In this document: one piece after another, positions 53,486 through 61,859 of the stretch
Numbering within the stretch: position 1 is the stretch's first letter
Layout of the letters: each line of letters begins with the position of its first letter
NCBI RefSeq assembly: GCF_002079055.1
Contig: NC_047501.1
Location: 186,001 to 250,000, forward strand
Reading direction: 5' to 3'
Length of the DNA: 64,000 nt
Source: Saccharomyces paradoxus
Lineage: Eukaryota > Ascomycota > Saccharomycetes > Saccharomycetales > Saccharomycetaceae
Made by a program: the position numbers and the translations under genes
Notes under the pieces: model-generated
Told to the model about the DNA's origin: nothing
Database searches by the model: none
Seen by the model: the letters and a program-made list of their open reading frames with translations, nothing else

Positions 53486-54628
53486 CTACTTTTTCTTGTG
53501 CCTTTCTGTTGTAATTCCATTTGTAAGTGTGTCTAACCAGTGCGAATATACTTTCGCAATGTCTCCTCTGTGCTCCAGTTGATGAAATTTGGATGACTTA
53601 ATTAGCTTCAGATTGCGAGCATTGCAAATATCGTTCGCTAGGCACAAATCGCATCTCTTACCCCTGGCCATACAAATTAACTGACCAAATCCGACCAAAA
53701 CGGTGTTTATTTCGTACCACAATGAATGAGGTAGCCAAACCTGTAGTTCCTTTCTAGTATGTTCGGCAGTCTTGCACTTAATAGGGTCCACCCAATTCCA
53801 CATTTTACACAGCCTATGAACATGCACATCGACGCATATGCCGGCAATCAGCCCCCAGCCTTTTTGCAGCGTTAAGTATCCCATTTTGGGGCCAACTCCA
53901 GGTAACGACAGAATTCCCTCTATATCATACGGTATATCCGAATCAAAATTCTCTACCAATAATTGAGCAGTTCGTTTAATAAAGTTGGCCTTTCTAGTGT
54001 AGAAGCTAACACAGCGAATTAGATTCGCTAATATGGGTTCGTCAATTTTAAGCAGCCCGTCCAAAGTAATACCTTCTGCTATTTTTAAAGTGTTTAAGCA
54101 GTATTCGGTAATATTCAAAGCGGCTTGCGCCATCCTTTCGTCCCTGGTTTGAGCAGAAAGCATGGTACCAATAAGAAACTGAAGCCTGAAATTCCTTGGA
54201 TCAATTTTTTCCCTGGGTATACCACATTTATTGGAAACTAAAACGGGAATCATGCTACATCCCATAGCATCTACCGGAGTGTTAACTTTGGACCTCATTA
54301 ATCTCACCCTATTGTATATGGGTAAGAAACTCTCAGGAATTTCTGCCCCAGAATCATTGATCATTTCTTCTTTAGTAATTGGCCGTCCCCAAGTTCTCGG
54401 ATCATCACAAGTTTTTGATTCGATCCATCCAAAATACTCTATCGGCTTCAGTGTCTTGATCCAGTTGATATTTACCTCATCGTAATTTTGCACATCTTTA
54501 TTGATTTTGTTTTCTTTTGATAAATCAACGGTTTTGTCATCTTTTTTGAAGTACTTAGACCGAACTTCTACTTCTTCAACATCAACTGCAATATGCTTTC
54601 TCTTTCTAGGCCTACTTATCTCTCTCAT
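53486..54628 (-). CDS. NTG2: Ntg2 endonuclease III-type DNA glycosylase/AP lyase
   Basis: 380 residues. Excises oxidised pyrimidines and cleaves at abasic sites in base-excision repair. HhH-GPD fold: the helix-hairpin-helix LPGVGPKMG holds the catalytic Lys248, and the conserved Asp lies in GICVDVHVHR. A 4Fe-4S cluster is given by Cys319-x6-Cys326-x2-Cys329-x5-Cys335. Having this cluster distinguishes Ntg2 from its paralogue Ntg1. The basic N-terminus (RPRKRKH) is a likely nuclear signal. Confidence 0.97.
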   Translation of the reverse strand: MREISRPRKRKHIAVDVEEVEVRSKYFKKDDKTVDLSKENKINKDVQNYDEVNINWIKTLKPIEYFGWIESKTCDDPRTWGRPITKEEMINDSGAEIPESFLPIYNRVRLMRSKVNTPVDAMGCSMIPVLVSNKCGIPREKIDPRNFRLQFLIGTMLSAQTRDERMAQAALNITEYCLNTLKIAEGITLDGLLKIDEPILANLIRCVSFYTRKANFIKRTAQLLVENFDSDIPYDIEGILSLPGVGPKMGYLTLQKGWGLIAGICVDVHVHRLCKMWNWVDPIKCKTAEHTRKELQVWLPHSLWYEINTVLVGFGQLICMARGKRCDLCLANDICNARNLKLIKSSKFHQLEHRGDIAKVYSHWLDTLTNGITTERHKKK

Positions 54629-54918
54629 TATGTACTGTGAAAGACGTTCTGCCTATACATTTTTTGTAAGCCCTCAATAAGTAACAGATTTCAACTACTT
54701 CAGCGATCTTTAATTTTCCTTTCTATTACCTGTATATTCCTAAATTGAGATAACTGGGTTTTACCAGTTAATTTTGATTTCTCGGCAACAAAGCTAACAA
54801 ATTAACCATAAACTAATTAGTTGTTCCTATTGGAAAAGGAAGAGAATCTGCACAAGTAAAGCGGGATAACGAGAAAAAAAGAACATTGGGAAGAGAGCCA
54901 TTCTTCACATAAGCCACA

Positions 54919-56010
54919 ATGTTTACTCGAAGGTTTATTCCAGTTGTTCAGTCCACTAAGCAAAACATTGGTAAATATATTCGAAGAGATGCTAGGTTCA
55001 CTTTATTAACATACAACATGCTCTCGCCGTCATATATGTGGCCGCAAGTGTACACCTATGTTGCAGAGCCATATAAAAACTGGAGTTATAGGCACAGACT
55101 GCTGGAGAGAGAACTTTTGAATACTTTTAAGGCGGATATTATGTGTCTCCAAGAAATGACCGCAAGAGATTATGAAGACTATTGGCACGATTCCATAGGG
55201 GTTGATGTCAATTATGGGTCCAAATTTATCTCCAAGACACCCCCAAAATACTGGAAAAAACCAGTTAAAGATATGGATGGTGTATCTATTTTCTATAATC
55301 TTGCAAAATTCGACTTTATATCGTCATCAGGGATCTACTTAAATCAGCTACTGAATGTCTTCAATGAAAGAGAACTGAAATACTTATACAATAAGAGAGT
55401 AACGTTAACTGATGGCGCTTCTAATGTTATTGGTGAAGACAGTTTATTGGATGTTTTAAAAGGCAAGAATCAGGTATGCTTATTCGTATCCTTGAAACAT
55501 AAGGAGACAGGTACTATCTTTGTCGTTTTGAATACTCACCTATATTGGAAATATGACGAGGTTAAGCTAACACAATGCATGATTATAATGAGAGAGCTAT
55601 CAAAGATCATTAAGCAGCTTTTACCGGGAGATGTAAAAGGTCAAGGAAAAGTGAAAATTTTATTCACTGGCGATTTAAATTCCACGAGGGATTCGCTAGT
55701 TGTTAATTTTCTGCAAGGTCAGATAGTTAGTCATGGAGATCTTAATCTTATCAACCCAATGAGGCCGTATTTAGATCGTTGTGTCTATGATGACATACCA
55801 AAGGATTACTTTGTACATACATGCTATTCGGGGAAGTTGAAGGGCATCTTCGATTACGTATGGTACCATGATTCAGACTTTTCACTGACTAAAATTTTAA
55901 CCGGCAACGAAGTATCAGATGAATTACTAGCGTCAAATCAATTAGGCTTACCCAATGAAAACCATCCTAGCGATCATATACCCCTACTAACAGAATTCAA
56001 AATATTATGA
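54919..56010 (+). CDS. NGL1: Ngl1, Ccr4-type endo/exonuclease-phosphatase family protein
   Basis: 363 residues. Member of the Ccr4/nocturnin family in the EEP superfamily; located to mitochondria in S. cerevisiae, with a role in mitochondrial RNA turnover suspected. The basic N-terminus (MFTRRFIPVVQSTKQNIGKYIRR) looks like a presequence. Catalytic-family motifs: LTYNMLSP, CLQEM with the metal-binding Glu, LNTHLYW, TGDLNST, and the terminal SDHIPLL with the catalytic His. Shares a 290-base divergent promoter with NTG2. Confidence 0.95.
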   Translation: MFTRRFIPVVQSTKQNIGKYIRRDARFTLLTYNMLSPSYMWPQVYTYVAEPYKNWSYRHRLLERELLNTFKADIMCLQEMTARDYEDYWHDSIGVDVNYGSKFISKTPPKYWKKPVKDMDGVSIFYNLAKFDFISSSGIYLNQLLNVFNERELKYLYNKRVTLTDGASNVIGEDSLLDVLKGKNQVCLFVSLKHKETGTIFVVLNTHLYWKYDEVKLTQCMIIMRELSKIIKQLLPGDVKGQGKVKILFTGDLNSTRDSLVVNFLQGQIVSHGDLNLINPMRPYLDRCVYDDIPKDYFVHTCYSGKLKGIFDYVWYHDSDFSLTKILTGNEVSDELLASNQLGLPNENHPSDHIPLLTEFKIL

Positions 56011-56347
56011 GGCATCACTATCTTATTCTTCCTTTTTTTCATTCCTTGTTTTTGTTTTTGTTTGTACTTCTCTTACCTTGTTACCATTTCTTTTGTTCAT
56101 TTCAAATATTCTTTCCATTGTTGCAGTATTCTTTAAGTAATATTCCGAACGCAGTCCATAACTTGGCCATGAATGTATTTATAGAAATATTAAAAACGCA
56201 TGATTTTTGTTTTTTGTATATATAATATTAGGACTATGTAAAACAATGCCAGCATGTATAGAGGGAGGTACAGAAGATAAGAACTAACTAGTAATAATAT
56301 ACAGTGTATCTTTAACAAAACTATTATTGTGTAAAAACTAATGAAAG
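56011..56347. other. NGL1-NOP12 convergent 3' region
   Basis: 337 bases, T-rich, with TATATA-like elements suited to 3' end formation for both genes. The 72-codon frame here is Phe/Leu-rich and not credible. Confidence 0.6.
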
Positions 56348-57730
56348 CTATTTCTTGGCCTTTTCAGCTTGAGCTTTCTTGAATGCTATCGATCTTTTCG
56401 TCACCCTACCTGTAGCGGATCTTTGTTTCTTCTTCTTCAAATGAGTGGAACCTTCGCCTTTCTTTGCTCTCAAACCTTCGATAGTTATTTCTTGACCCAA
56501 GGTGGCTCTATCGGCCTTACCTAAAATTTTCTTAGCTCTACCGGCTTTGGTTCTTTGTGAATCTGTCAAACCATTTCTATCTAAGCCAGCCCCAATAGCA
56601 GTGCCCTTCTTCATGTTTTTACATCTGGAGACACGCAATTTTCTTGCCTTTTTAGTTGGTTTCTTTGAATCTTCGTCCTCTTGTTTTTGAGACTTCATAG
56701 GCTTTTCGTTCAATATAAGTGCTTTGTTCAGACTTTGTAAATCTTTAAATTGAACATAAGCAAACCCCTTACCCATATTTGTCTTCGAATCTCTAATAAT
56801 ACGGACATATTCAATATCACCACATGATTCAAAATGTTTCCAAAGGCTTTCTTCTATTTCTTCAAAATCCAAATTACCTACGAAGATTGAGCGCTTCTTG
56901 TCATGTGGAGCTGGGTGAGCAACTGAGTCAACTCTTAAGTGATGATCTTGGAAAACGACAGCATTCAAATTCGAGCAGATTTGTCTTACAGCAGACTTAT
57001 TCTTATAGACGATGTAAGCGTTTACGGTGTCCCTTGACTTATGGAATTTTTGCTGCACAAATGCAACTTTTCTAGGAAGAGCTTCATCAAAGGAAATAGA
57101 TCTGAACCTTATACTTTCAATGGCGAATGCGTTAATATCATTCTTCTTAGAGCTTTCTTCTTCCTTTTCATCATCAGATGCCTCAGCTTTCGTTGTTGGA
57201 TCCGTGCCAAAGAGTTTTTTGAATTCTTTATACACCTTTTTAGATGTAATGACAGTACTTAAGATGTTACCGATGAAAACAGTTCTTTCCGCCTTTTCTA
57301 ATTCGTCTTCCTTAAAATCGGCTTTCTTTGCTGCAGATGTCAGTGGTGCTGAAGGTTCATCAGCCTTCGTTGTTACTATTGGTTTATCATCATCATCCTT
57401 AGGCTCTTCATCTAGTAGCTTCGCATAATAGCGAGCTTCTAAGTCTTCATTCTCATCGTCCTTTTTAACTTTCTTGGCCTTTTTAACTTCGGGAAGCGCT
57501 ACTTCTTCTGTTTGTTCATCTGAAACATCTGAATTGCTTGCTTCTAGCCCTTCTTGATCATCTTCGGCTGCTCTTTCTCTTTTCTTCGAATCAGGAAGGA
57601 CAGTACGGGTTTTACTTTTGACTTCTAGTTTATTAATAGGGCCACAGGATGAACTAAATAGTTTATCCACTGCGGATTCTATTTTTTTCTCGTCAATTTT
57701 GCCAAAAAGATTATCAATTGCAGAGGACAT
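56348..57730 (-). CDS. NOP12: Nop12 nucleolar RRM protein
   Basis: 460 residues. Nucleolar factor for pre-25S rRNA maturation, important at low temperature. An acidic N-terminal third with alternating Lys blocks is followed by two RRMs: one beginning RTVFIGNI (about 150) with a long insertion, and one with RSIFVGNL and KGFAYVQF (about 280-365). The C-terminus is strongly basic. PAC and RRPE promoter motifs upstream place it in the ribosome-biogenesis regulon. Confidence 0.96.
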   Translation of the reverse strand: MSSAIDNLFGKIDEKKIESAVDKLFSSSCGPINKLEVKSKTRTVLPDSKKRERAAEDDQEGLEASNSDVSDEQTEEVALPEVKKAKKVKKDDENEDLEARYYAKLLDEEPKDDDDKPIVTTKADEPSAPLTSAAKKADFKEDELEKAERTVFIGNILSTVITSKKVYKEFKKLFGTDPTTKAEASDDEKEEESSKKNDINAFAIESIRFRSISFDEALPRKVAFVQQKFHKSRDTVNAYIVYKNKSAVRQICSNLNAVVFQDHHLRVDSVAHPAPHDKKRSIFVGNLDFEEIEESLWKHFESCGDIEYVRIIRDSKTNMGKGFAYVQFKDLQSLNKALILNEKPMKSQKQEDEDSKKPTKKARKLRVSRCKNMKKGTAIGAGLDRNGLTDSQRTKAGRAKKILGKADRATLGQEITIEGLRAKKGEGSTHLKKKKQRSATGRVTKRSIAFKKAQAEKAKK

Positions 57731-58268
57731 TTTTCACTTTCAAATCACTAACGTATTATTCTGACGGACGATATATTTAATGGTTTATAATCAGATGCCT
57801 TAAACTATCTATCCACTGTCTACTATCTAACAATTTAAAACTTAGACAAGCAAAAAAAAATTGCGATGAGCTTGAAAAAATTTCGAAGTTCGTTTCAAGT
57901 GATCAATATACAGTTGATAATAGGACCTTTAAACATTACACAACATATGTGGAGGTAATATAAGCTGTCTGTGACAGCAAATGCAGCAATTGAGTAGAAA
58001 AAAAAGCTTTATGTCCTACTATAATATACATCATAAATAGGGACGTACACTTAGAATGACGAAAGAAGGCAATTTGAAAGCTTCCCATGGTAACAAGTTC
58101 CATTGTATGCTCTCCGTGTGCCCTTGCCCTATTCATTTCTCAAAAGAAATTAAACAAATATAATAGATTATAATAATAATACCAATAAACAAAAATTTTC
58201 TTTCCTAATACCTAGACATTATATATAAAAAAGATACAAGGATGACTGCGATTCTGTTATTAGGGAGC
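57731..58268. other. NOP12 promoter and RPS15 3' region
   Basis: 538 bases. NOP12-proximal part holds PAC/RRPE (own entry); the rest is AT-rich 3' flank of RPS15. A 66-codon frame here is not supported. Confidence 0.6.
57863..57883. promoter_or_regulatory. PAC and RRPE elements upstream of NOP12
   Basis: GCGATGAG (PAC, 57863-57870) is followed two bases later by TGAAAAAATTT (RRPE-like, 57873-57883), about 130-150 bases before the NOP12 start. The pair is the signature of ribosome-biogenesis promoters bound by Dot6/Tod6 and Stb3. Confidence 0.8.
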
Positions 58269-58697
58269 TTATTTCAATGGAACGAAACGGGAAGTAGTAG
58301 CACCGGCTCTACCATGTCTGACTGGGGTGTAAGTGATGGAGAATTCACCCAAATAGTGGCCCAACATTTCTGGTCTGATTTCAACTTGGTTGAAAGCCTT
58401 ACCGTTGTAGATACCGACGACAGAACCGATCATTTCTGGAACAACAATCATGTTTCTCATGTGGGTTCTGACTGGAGCTGGCTTTTCATTTTCTGGGGCA
58501 GCTAATTTAGCAGCTCTCAACTTTTTCATGAAACCGGCTGGCTTGGAAGTCATACCACGGGCAAATCTTCTTCTAACTCTAGCTGGGGCCAACTTGACGA
58601 AATCTTCAGTGGACATTTCCAACAATTTTTCCAAATCGACACCTCTGTAAGAGTGGGTCTTAAAAACTCTCTTCTTGGTATTAACAGCTTGAGACAT
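58269..58697 (-). CDS. RPS15: Ribosomal protein uS19 (Rps15)
   Basis: 142 residues, essential small-subunit protein of the 40S head. No intron, unlike many yeast ribosomal-protein genes. Family segments include [21 protein letters not shown] near the N-terminus, the basic RRRFARGM stretch, [19 protein letters not shown], and the conserved [21 protein letters not shown]-terminus. Codon use is strongly biased (TTG, AGA, GGT), fitting very high expression. Divergent from RPP2A; the shared 723-base gap contains Rap1-like sites. Confidence 0.98.
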   Translation of the reverse strand: MSQAVNTKKRVFKTHSYRGVDLEKLLEMSTEDFVKLAPARVRRRFARGMTSKPAGFMKKLRAAKLAAPENEKPAPVRTHMRNMIVVPEMIGSVVGIYNGKAFNQVEIRPEMLGHYLGEFSITYTPVRHGRAGATTSRFVPLK

Positions 58698-59420
58698 GAT
58701 CGGTCGTGATTATCTTGTTGTGTACTTCTAGTTCGTCTTATCCTATAATATAAAGAAGAGCACTAATGAATGAGAAAAAAACGAAATCGAAGAACAAATA
58801 AAAAAGAGACCGGTACCGTAATGTGAAACTCTGCACTAAAAGATTAAAAAGGAATAAATGGATTGCGGATAATATGGGCCAAGCAGTCGATTACGGTGCT
58901 GTCTCGCAGCCTCCCCAGCAAAGAGTTTCTCAGAGAGGCCACTCTGAGCGGAACGGAGTGGAAGGGACGCTCCGAAGAGAAACTATCATTGGTTCTGGGA
59001 GGACGCTCCCTCTAAGTTTCTAGGCCGCCCTGGGCGGAACTGCCGTTTAAATTAGTTTCCAGGACTGTACGCCCAGACACACTTATAGTTTTTACGCGCG
59101 GTGTACGGATTTAAAAAGGTTTTGTGCCCGCTCTGGGGGCGGTATCCCATGGGAGCCCCTATGAACACTAGGGGCTAGACTACGCCGGGACATATGCGGA
59201 GGACGCGCGAAATGTGAAACGTTTTGTATGAAACTCCAAGGTATTGATACCCGCTTGAAGTTTAGCTAACCTAGTAGCGGAGAGCCGTTATTATTCGAGG
59301 TTTTTCAATTATTACTTCTTGCAGTTACTACTTTCGCTTTATTCTTAAATTTTTCGTTAATATACTGATTTTTGACGTATTGGAAATTCATACACAACAA
59401 CAGAACCAATTATACAAAAA
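58698..59420. other. RPS15-RPP2A divergent promoter region with GC-rich inverted repeats
   Basis: 723 bases. Unusually GC-rich for yeast intergenic DNA between 58880 and 59220. Inverted repeats include AGCCCCTA/TAGGGGCT (59154-59161 and 59169-59176), the 10-base palindrome at 59145-59154, CCGCCC/GGGCGG (59025-59037) and CCACTC/GAGTGG near 58939-58961. The side nearer RPP2A is T-rich leader sequence. Probably the regulatory region for both ribosomal genes. Confidence 0.7.
59100..59110. promoter_or_regulatory. Rap1-like site in the RPS15-RPP2A promoter
   Basis: On the minus strand this reads AATCCGTACAC, containing the CCGTACA core of ribosomal-protein Rap1 sites. A weaker match, ACGCCCAGACACAC, is at 59069-59082. 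Rap1/Fhl1/Ifh1 control is the norm for these genes; occupancy is inferred. Confidence 0.5.
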
Positions 59421-59741
59421 ATGAAGTACTTAGCTGCTTACCTATTATTGAACGCTGCTGGTAACACCCCAGATGCCACCAAGATTAAGGCTATTTTGGA
59501 ATCCGTCGGTATCGAAATCGAAGACGAAAAGGTCTCCTCTGTCTTGTCCGCTTTGGAAGGTAAGTCTGTTGACGAATTAGTTGCTGAAGGTAACGAAAAG
59601 TTGGCTGCTGTTCCTGCTGCTGGTCCAGCCTCTGCTGGTGGTGCTGCTGCTGCCTCTGGTGATGCTGCTGCTGAAGAAGAAAAGGAAGAAGAAGCCGCTG
59701 AAGAATCAGATGACGACATGGGTTTCGGTTTATTCGATTAA
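59421..59741 (+). CDS. RPP2A: Ribosomal stalk protein P2-alpha (Rpp2A)
   Basis: 106 residues, acidic. Pairs with P1 in the 60S stalk that recruits translational GTPases. The N-terminal dimerisation helices ([22 protein letters not shown]) are followed by an Ala/Gly/Pro hinge from about residue 68 to 85, then the Glu-rich segment and the invariant [11 protein letters not shown] tail, the eEF2-contacting end whose Ser is phosphorylated. Strong codon bias. The start follows an AAAAA context at 59416-59420. Confidence 0.98.
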   Translation: MKYLAAYLLLNAAGNTPDATKIKAILESVGIEIEDEKVSSVLSALEGKSVDELVAEGNEKLAAVPAAGPASAGGAAAASGDAAAEEEKEEEAAEESDDDMGFGLFD

Positions 59742-60433
59742 GGTTGTGTAAATCTGTGCAAGCTCGTTATATCATATCTTGGAAGTCATAGAGGGAAAGG
59801 CGCAAAAACAAAGCCTCTTCTTTCTTCTACGGCGACCATGCTCTTTTTTTCTAATCCTTTTCAAGTTTAAATCCATGATTTAATATCTATTTATACATAT
59901 AAATAATTAAAGTAATGGTTTAATGCATTGTTTCAAAAAAAATATATATATATAATCTCTTGCATCCTGATTATCTAAATCAGATTTTTGTACTGATCAG
60001 AATACCATGCGTGCTTTTTCTTTGCTGTATGTTACACTTCTGTTTTGTATGTTCCATTTTTCATGCTTATGGGCGAAAACTGTAATAGCCGCCACCTCAG
60101 GAAAGATCCCATATTCTCTATCACATTATATAAGCAATATAGCCCATCAAGTGCGCGTCTCTTATTAAAGTTGAGTACCTACATCGCTCTCTCCAACTAT
60201 TTGTAAATGAATTGAGCCCCAGTGTGGTGTATGACCTTGCCAATTGACTAGTTAAGGCTCAAGGATTAGTGCTATGAGAAGGATATCGTCCGGGCAACGG
60301 TGTCTTAAGCTTTTCGAAGATTCTTTTGCCACCGGAAGGGAAAGAAAAGACATCATATATAGGTAGTAGCGAAACCTTTAATTCAGTGATCAACAGTCCA
60401 TCACGACCAGTTGCATAGACACGATTGTATAGA
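59742..60433. other. RPP2A-PRE6 intergenic region
   Basis: 692 bases. RPP2A 3' end with TATATATA near 59943-59953, then AT-rich sequence, then the PRE6 promoter with a PACE box. No RNA gene recognised. Confidence 0.6.
60325..60333. promoter_or_regulatory. PACE box (Rpn4 site) upstream of PRE6
   Basis: TTTGCCACC, the exact reverse complement of GGTGGCAAA, lies about 100 bases before the PRE6 start. Rpn4 binds this element to coordinate proteasome genes. Confidence 0.9.
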
Positions 60434-61198
60434 ATGAGTGGTTACGATAGAGCTTTGTCCATTTTCTCGCCAGATGGACACATTTTCCAAGTGGAGTACG
60501 CCCTGGAGGCGGTAAAGAGGGGTACCTGTGCTGTAGGTGTCAAGGGTAAGAATTCTGTAGTATTGGGCTGTGAAAGAAGGTCCACTTTAAAGCTACAAGA
60601 CACTAGAATTACACCTTCTAAAGTGTCCAAGATTGACTCGCACGTAGTGTTGTCATTTTCTGGATTAAATGCAGACTCCAGAATTCTTATCGAGAAGGCC
60701 AGAGTAGAGGCCCAAAGTCACAGACTAACGTTGGAGGATCCTGTGACGGTGGAGTACCTCACACGTTACGTCGCTGGTGTGCAACAAAGATACACACAGT
60801 CAGGTGGTGTCAGACCATTTGGTGTGTCGACGCTGATTGCCGGCTTCGATCCAAGAGATAATGAACCCAAGCTATACCAGACGGAACCAAGTGGTATATA
60901 CTCGTCGTGGTCTGCCCAGACAATTGGGAGGAACTCCAAGACGGTACGTGAGTTTTTGGAGAAGAATTATGACCGCAAAGAACCACCAGCTACAGTGGAA
61001 GAGTGTGTCAAGCTTACCGTAAGATCTCTGTTGGAGGTAGTTCAAACAGGCGCAAAAAATATCGAAATCACCGTTGTTAAGCCAGACTCAGATATTGTTG
61101 CCTTGAGCAGTGAAGAAATTAATCAGTACGTCACCCAAATCGAACAAGAAAAGCAAGAGCAGCAAGAGCAAGACAAAAAGAAGAAATCCAATCATTAA
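60434..61198 (+). CDS. PRE6: Proteasome 20S alpha-4 subunit (Pre6)
   Basis: 254 residues from the ATG at 60434; the frame extends three codons upstream only from a TTG. Alpha-ring subunit of the 20S proteasome. The proteasome A-type signature YDRALSIFSPDGHIFQVEYALEA covers about residues 4-26. There is no N-terminal catalytic threonine, as expected for an alpha subunit. The C-terminal tail is Lys/Gln/Glu-rich (EQQEQDKKKKSNH) and disordered. The PACE site upstream fits Rpn4 control. Confidence 0.97.
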   Translation: MSGYDRALSIFSPDGHIFQVEYALEAVKRGTCAVGVKGKNSVVLGCERRSTLKLQDTRITPSKVSKIDSHVVLSFSGLNADSRILIEKARVEAQSHRLTLEDPVTVEYLTRYVAGVQQRYTQSGGVRPFGVSTLIAGFDPRDNEPKLYQTEPSGIYSSWSAQTIGRNSKTVREFLEKNYDRKEPPATVEECVKLTVRSLLEVVQTGAKNIEITVVKPDSDIVALSSEEINQYVTQIEQEKQEQQEQDKKKKSNH

Positions 61199-61859
61199 AA
61201 AGGGCGATATATAAATATATATATGTTGGGTGCAGAGCCTATACAAAACAACAGCAACAATAAAATGCAGACTATAATATAGCATGGTATAATTGATATA
61301 TGTATACTCGTAACTAACACCAATCTCTGTCATCTCATACGAGCTGATGTTTTTCGGATTTCGGATCTCGCCAAGAAAACTTGCTGATATAGAATGGAAT
61401 GACTTCAAGAACTGCCACTTCAAGTTTTTCGCTCTTTTAAGATACGCAGATATTCATAGCTCCATTTGAACAGCTCATCATCTGCCACACGTACTCTACA
61501 CTCTCTCATTTCCACTCACAGTGTTTTCGTTTCTATAAAAAAAAAGGAAACTGAAATACAGTGCTCTTGCCCACAATTTTCTTTTCCATACGCCTATATG
61601 CCCATACTTTGCTCGGTTTATCGAACAACGCTGTGAATTTTGCGAGTCATAAAAGACTTATCGTACTATTATACCCCGTTCATTATCAAAACATTATTTT
61701 ATTCATTATATCCAGCAAGAATCCCGTTTTTTCAAGAAAGAATTCCAATACATTGTTATAATTCATTGATACCTATTTATAATTGATATCTGGTTTTTTC
61801 TTTGGGAAAAAAGAAAAAGAAAGGAAATTAAAGAAAAAAAAAGTTTACAAAAGTTTGTC
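61199..61859. other. PRE6-YOL036W intergenic region
   Basis: 661 bases, AT-rich. PRE6 3' end near 61199-61260 and a long poly-A/purine leader before the last gene (61800-61850). I see no RNA gene. Confidence 0.6.
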
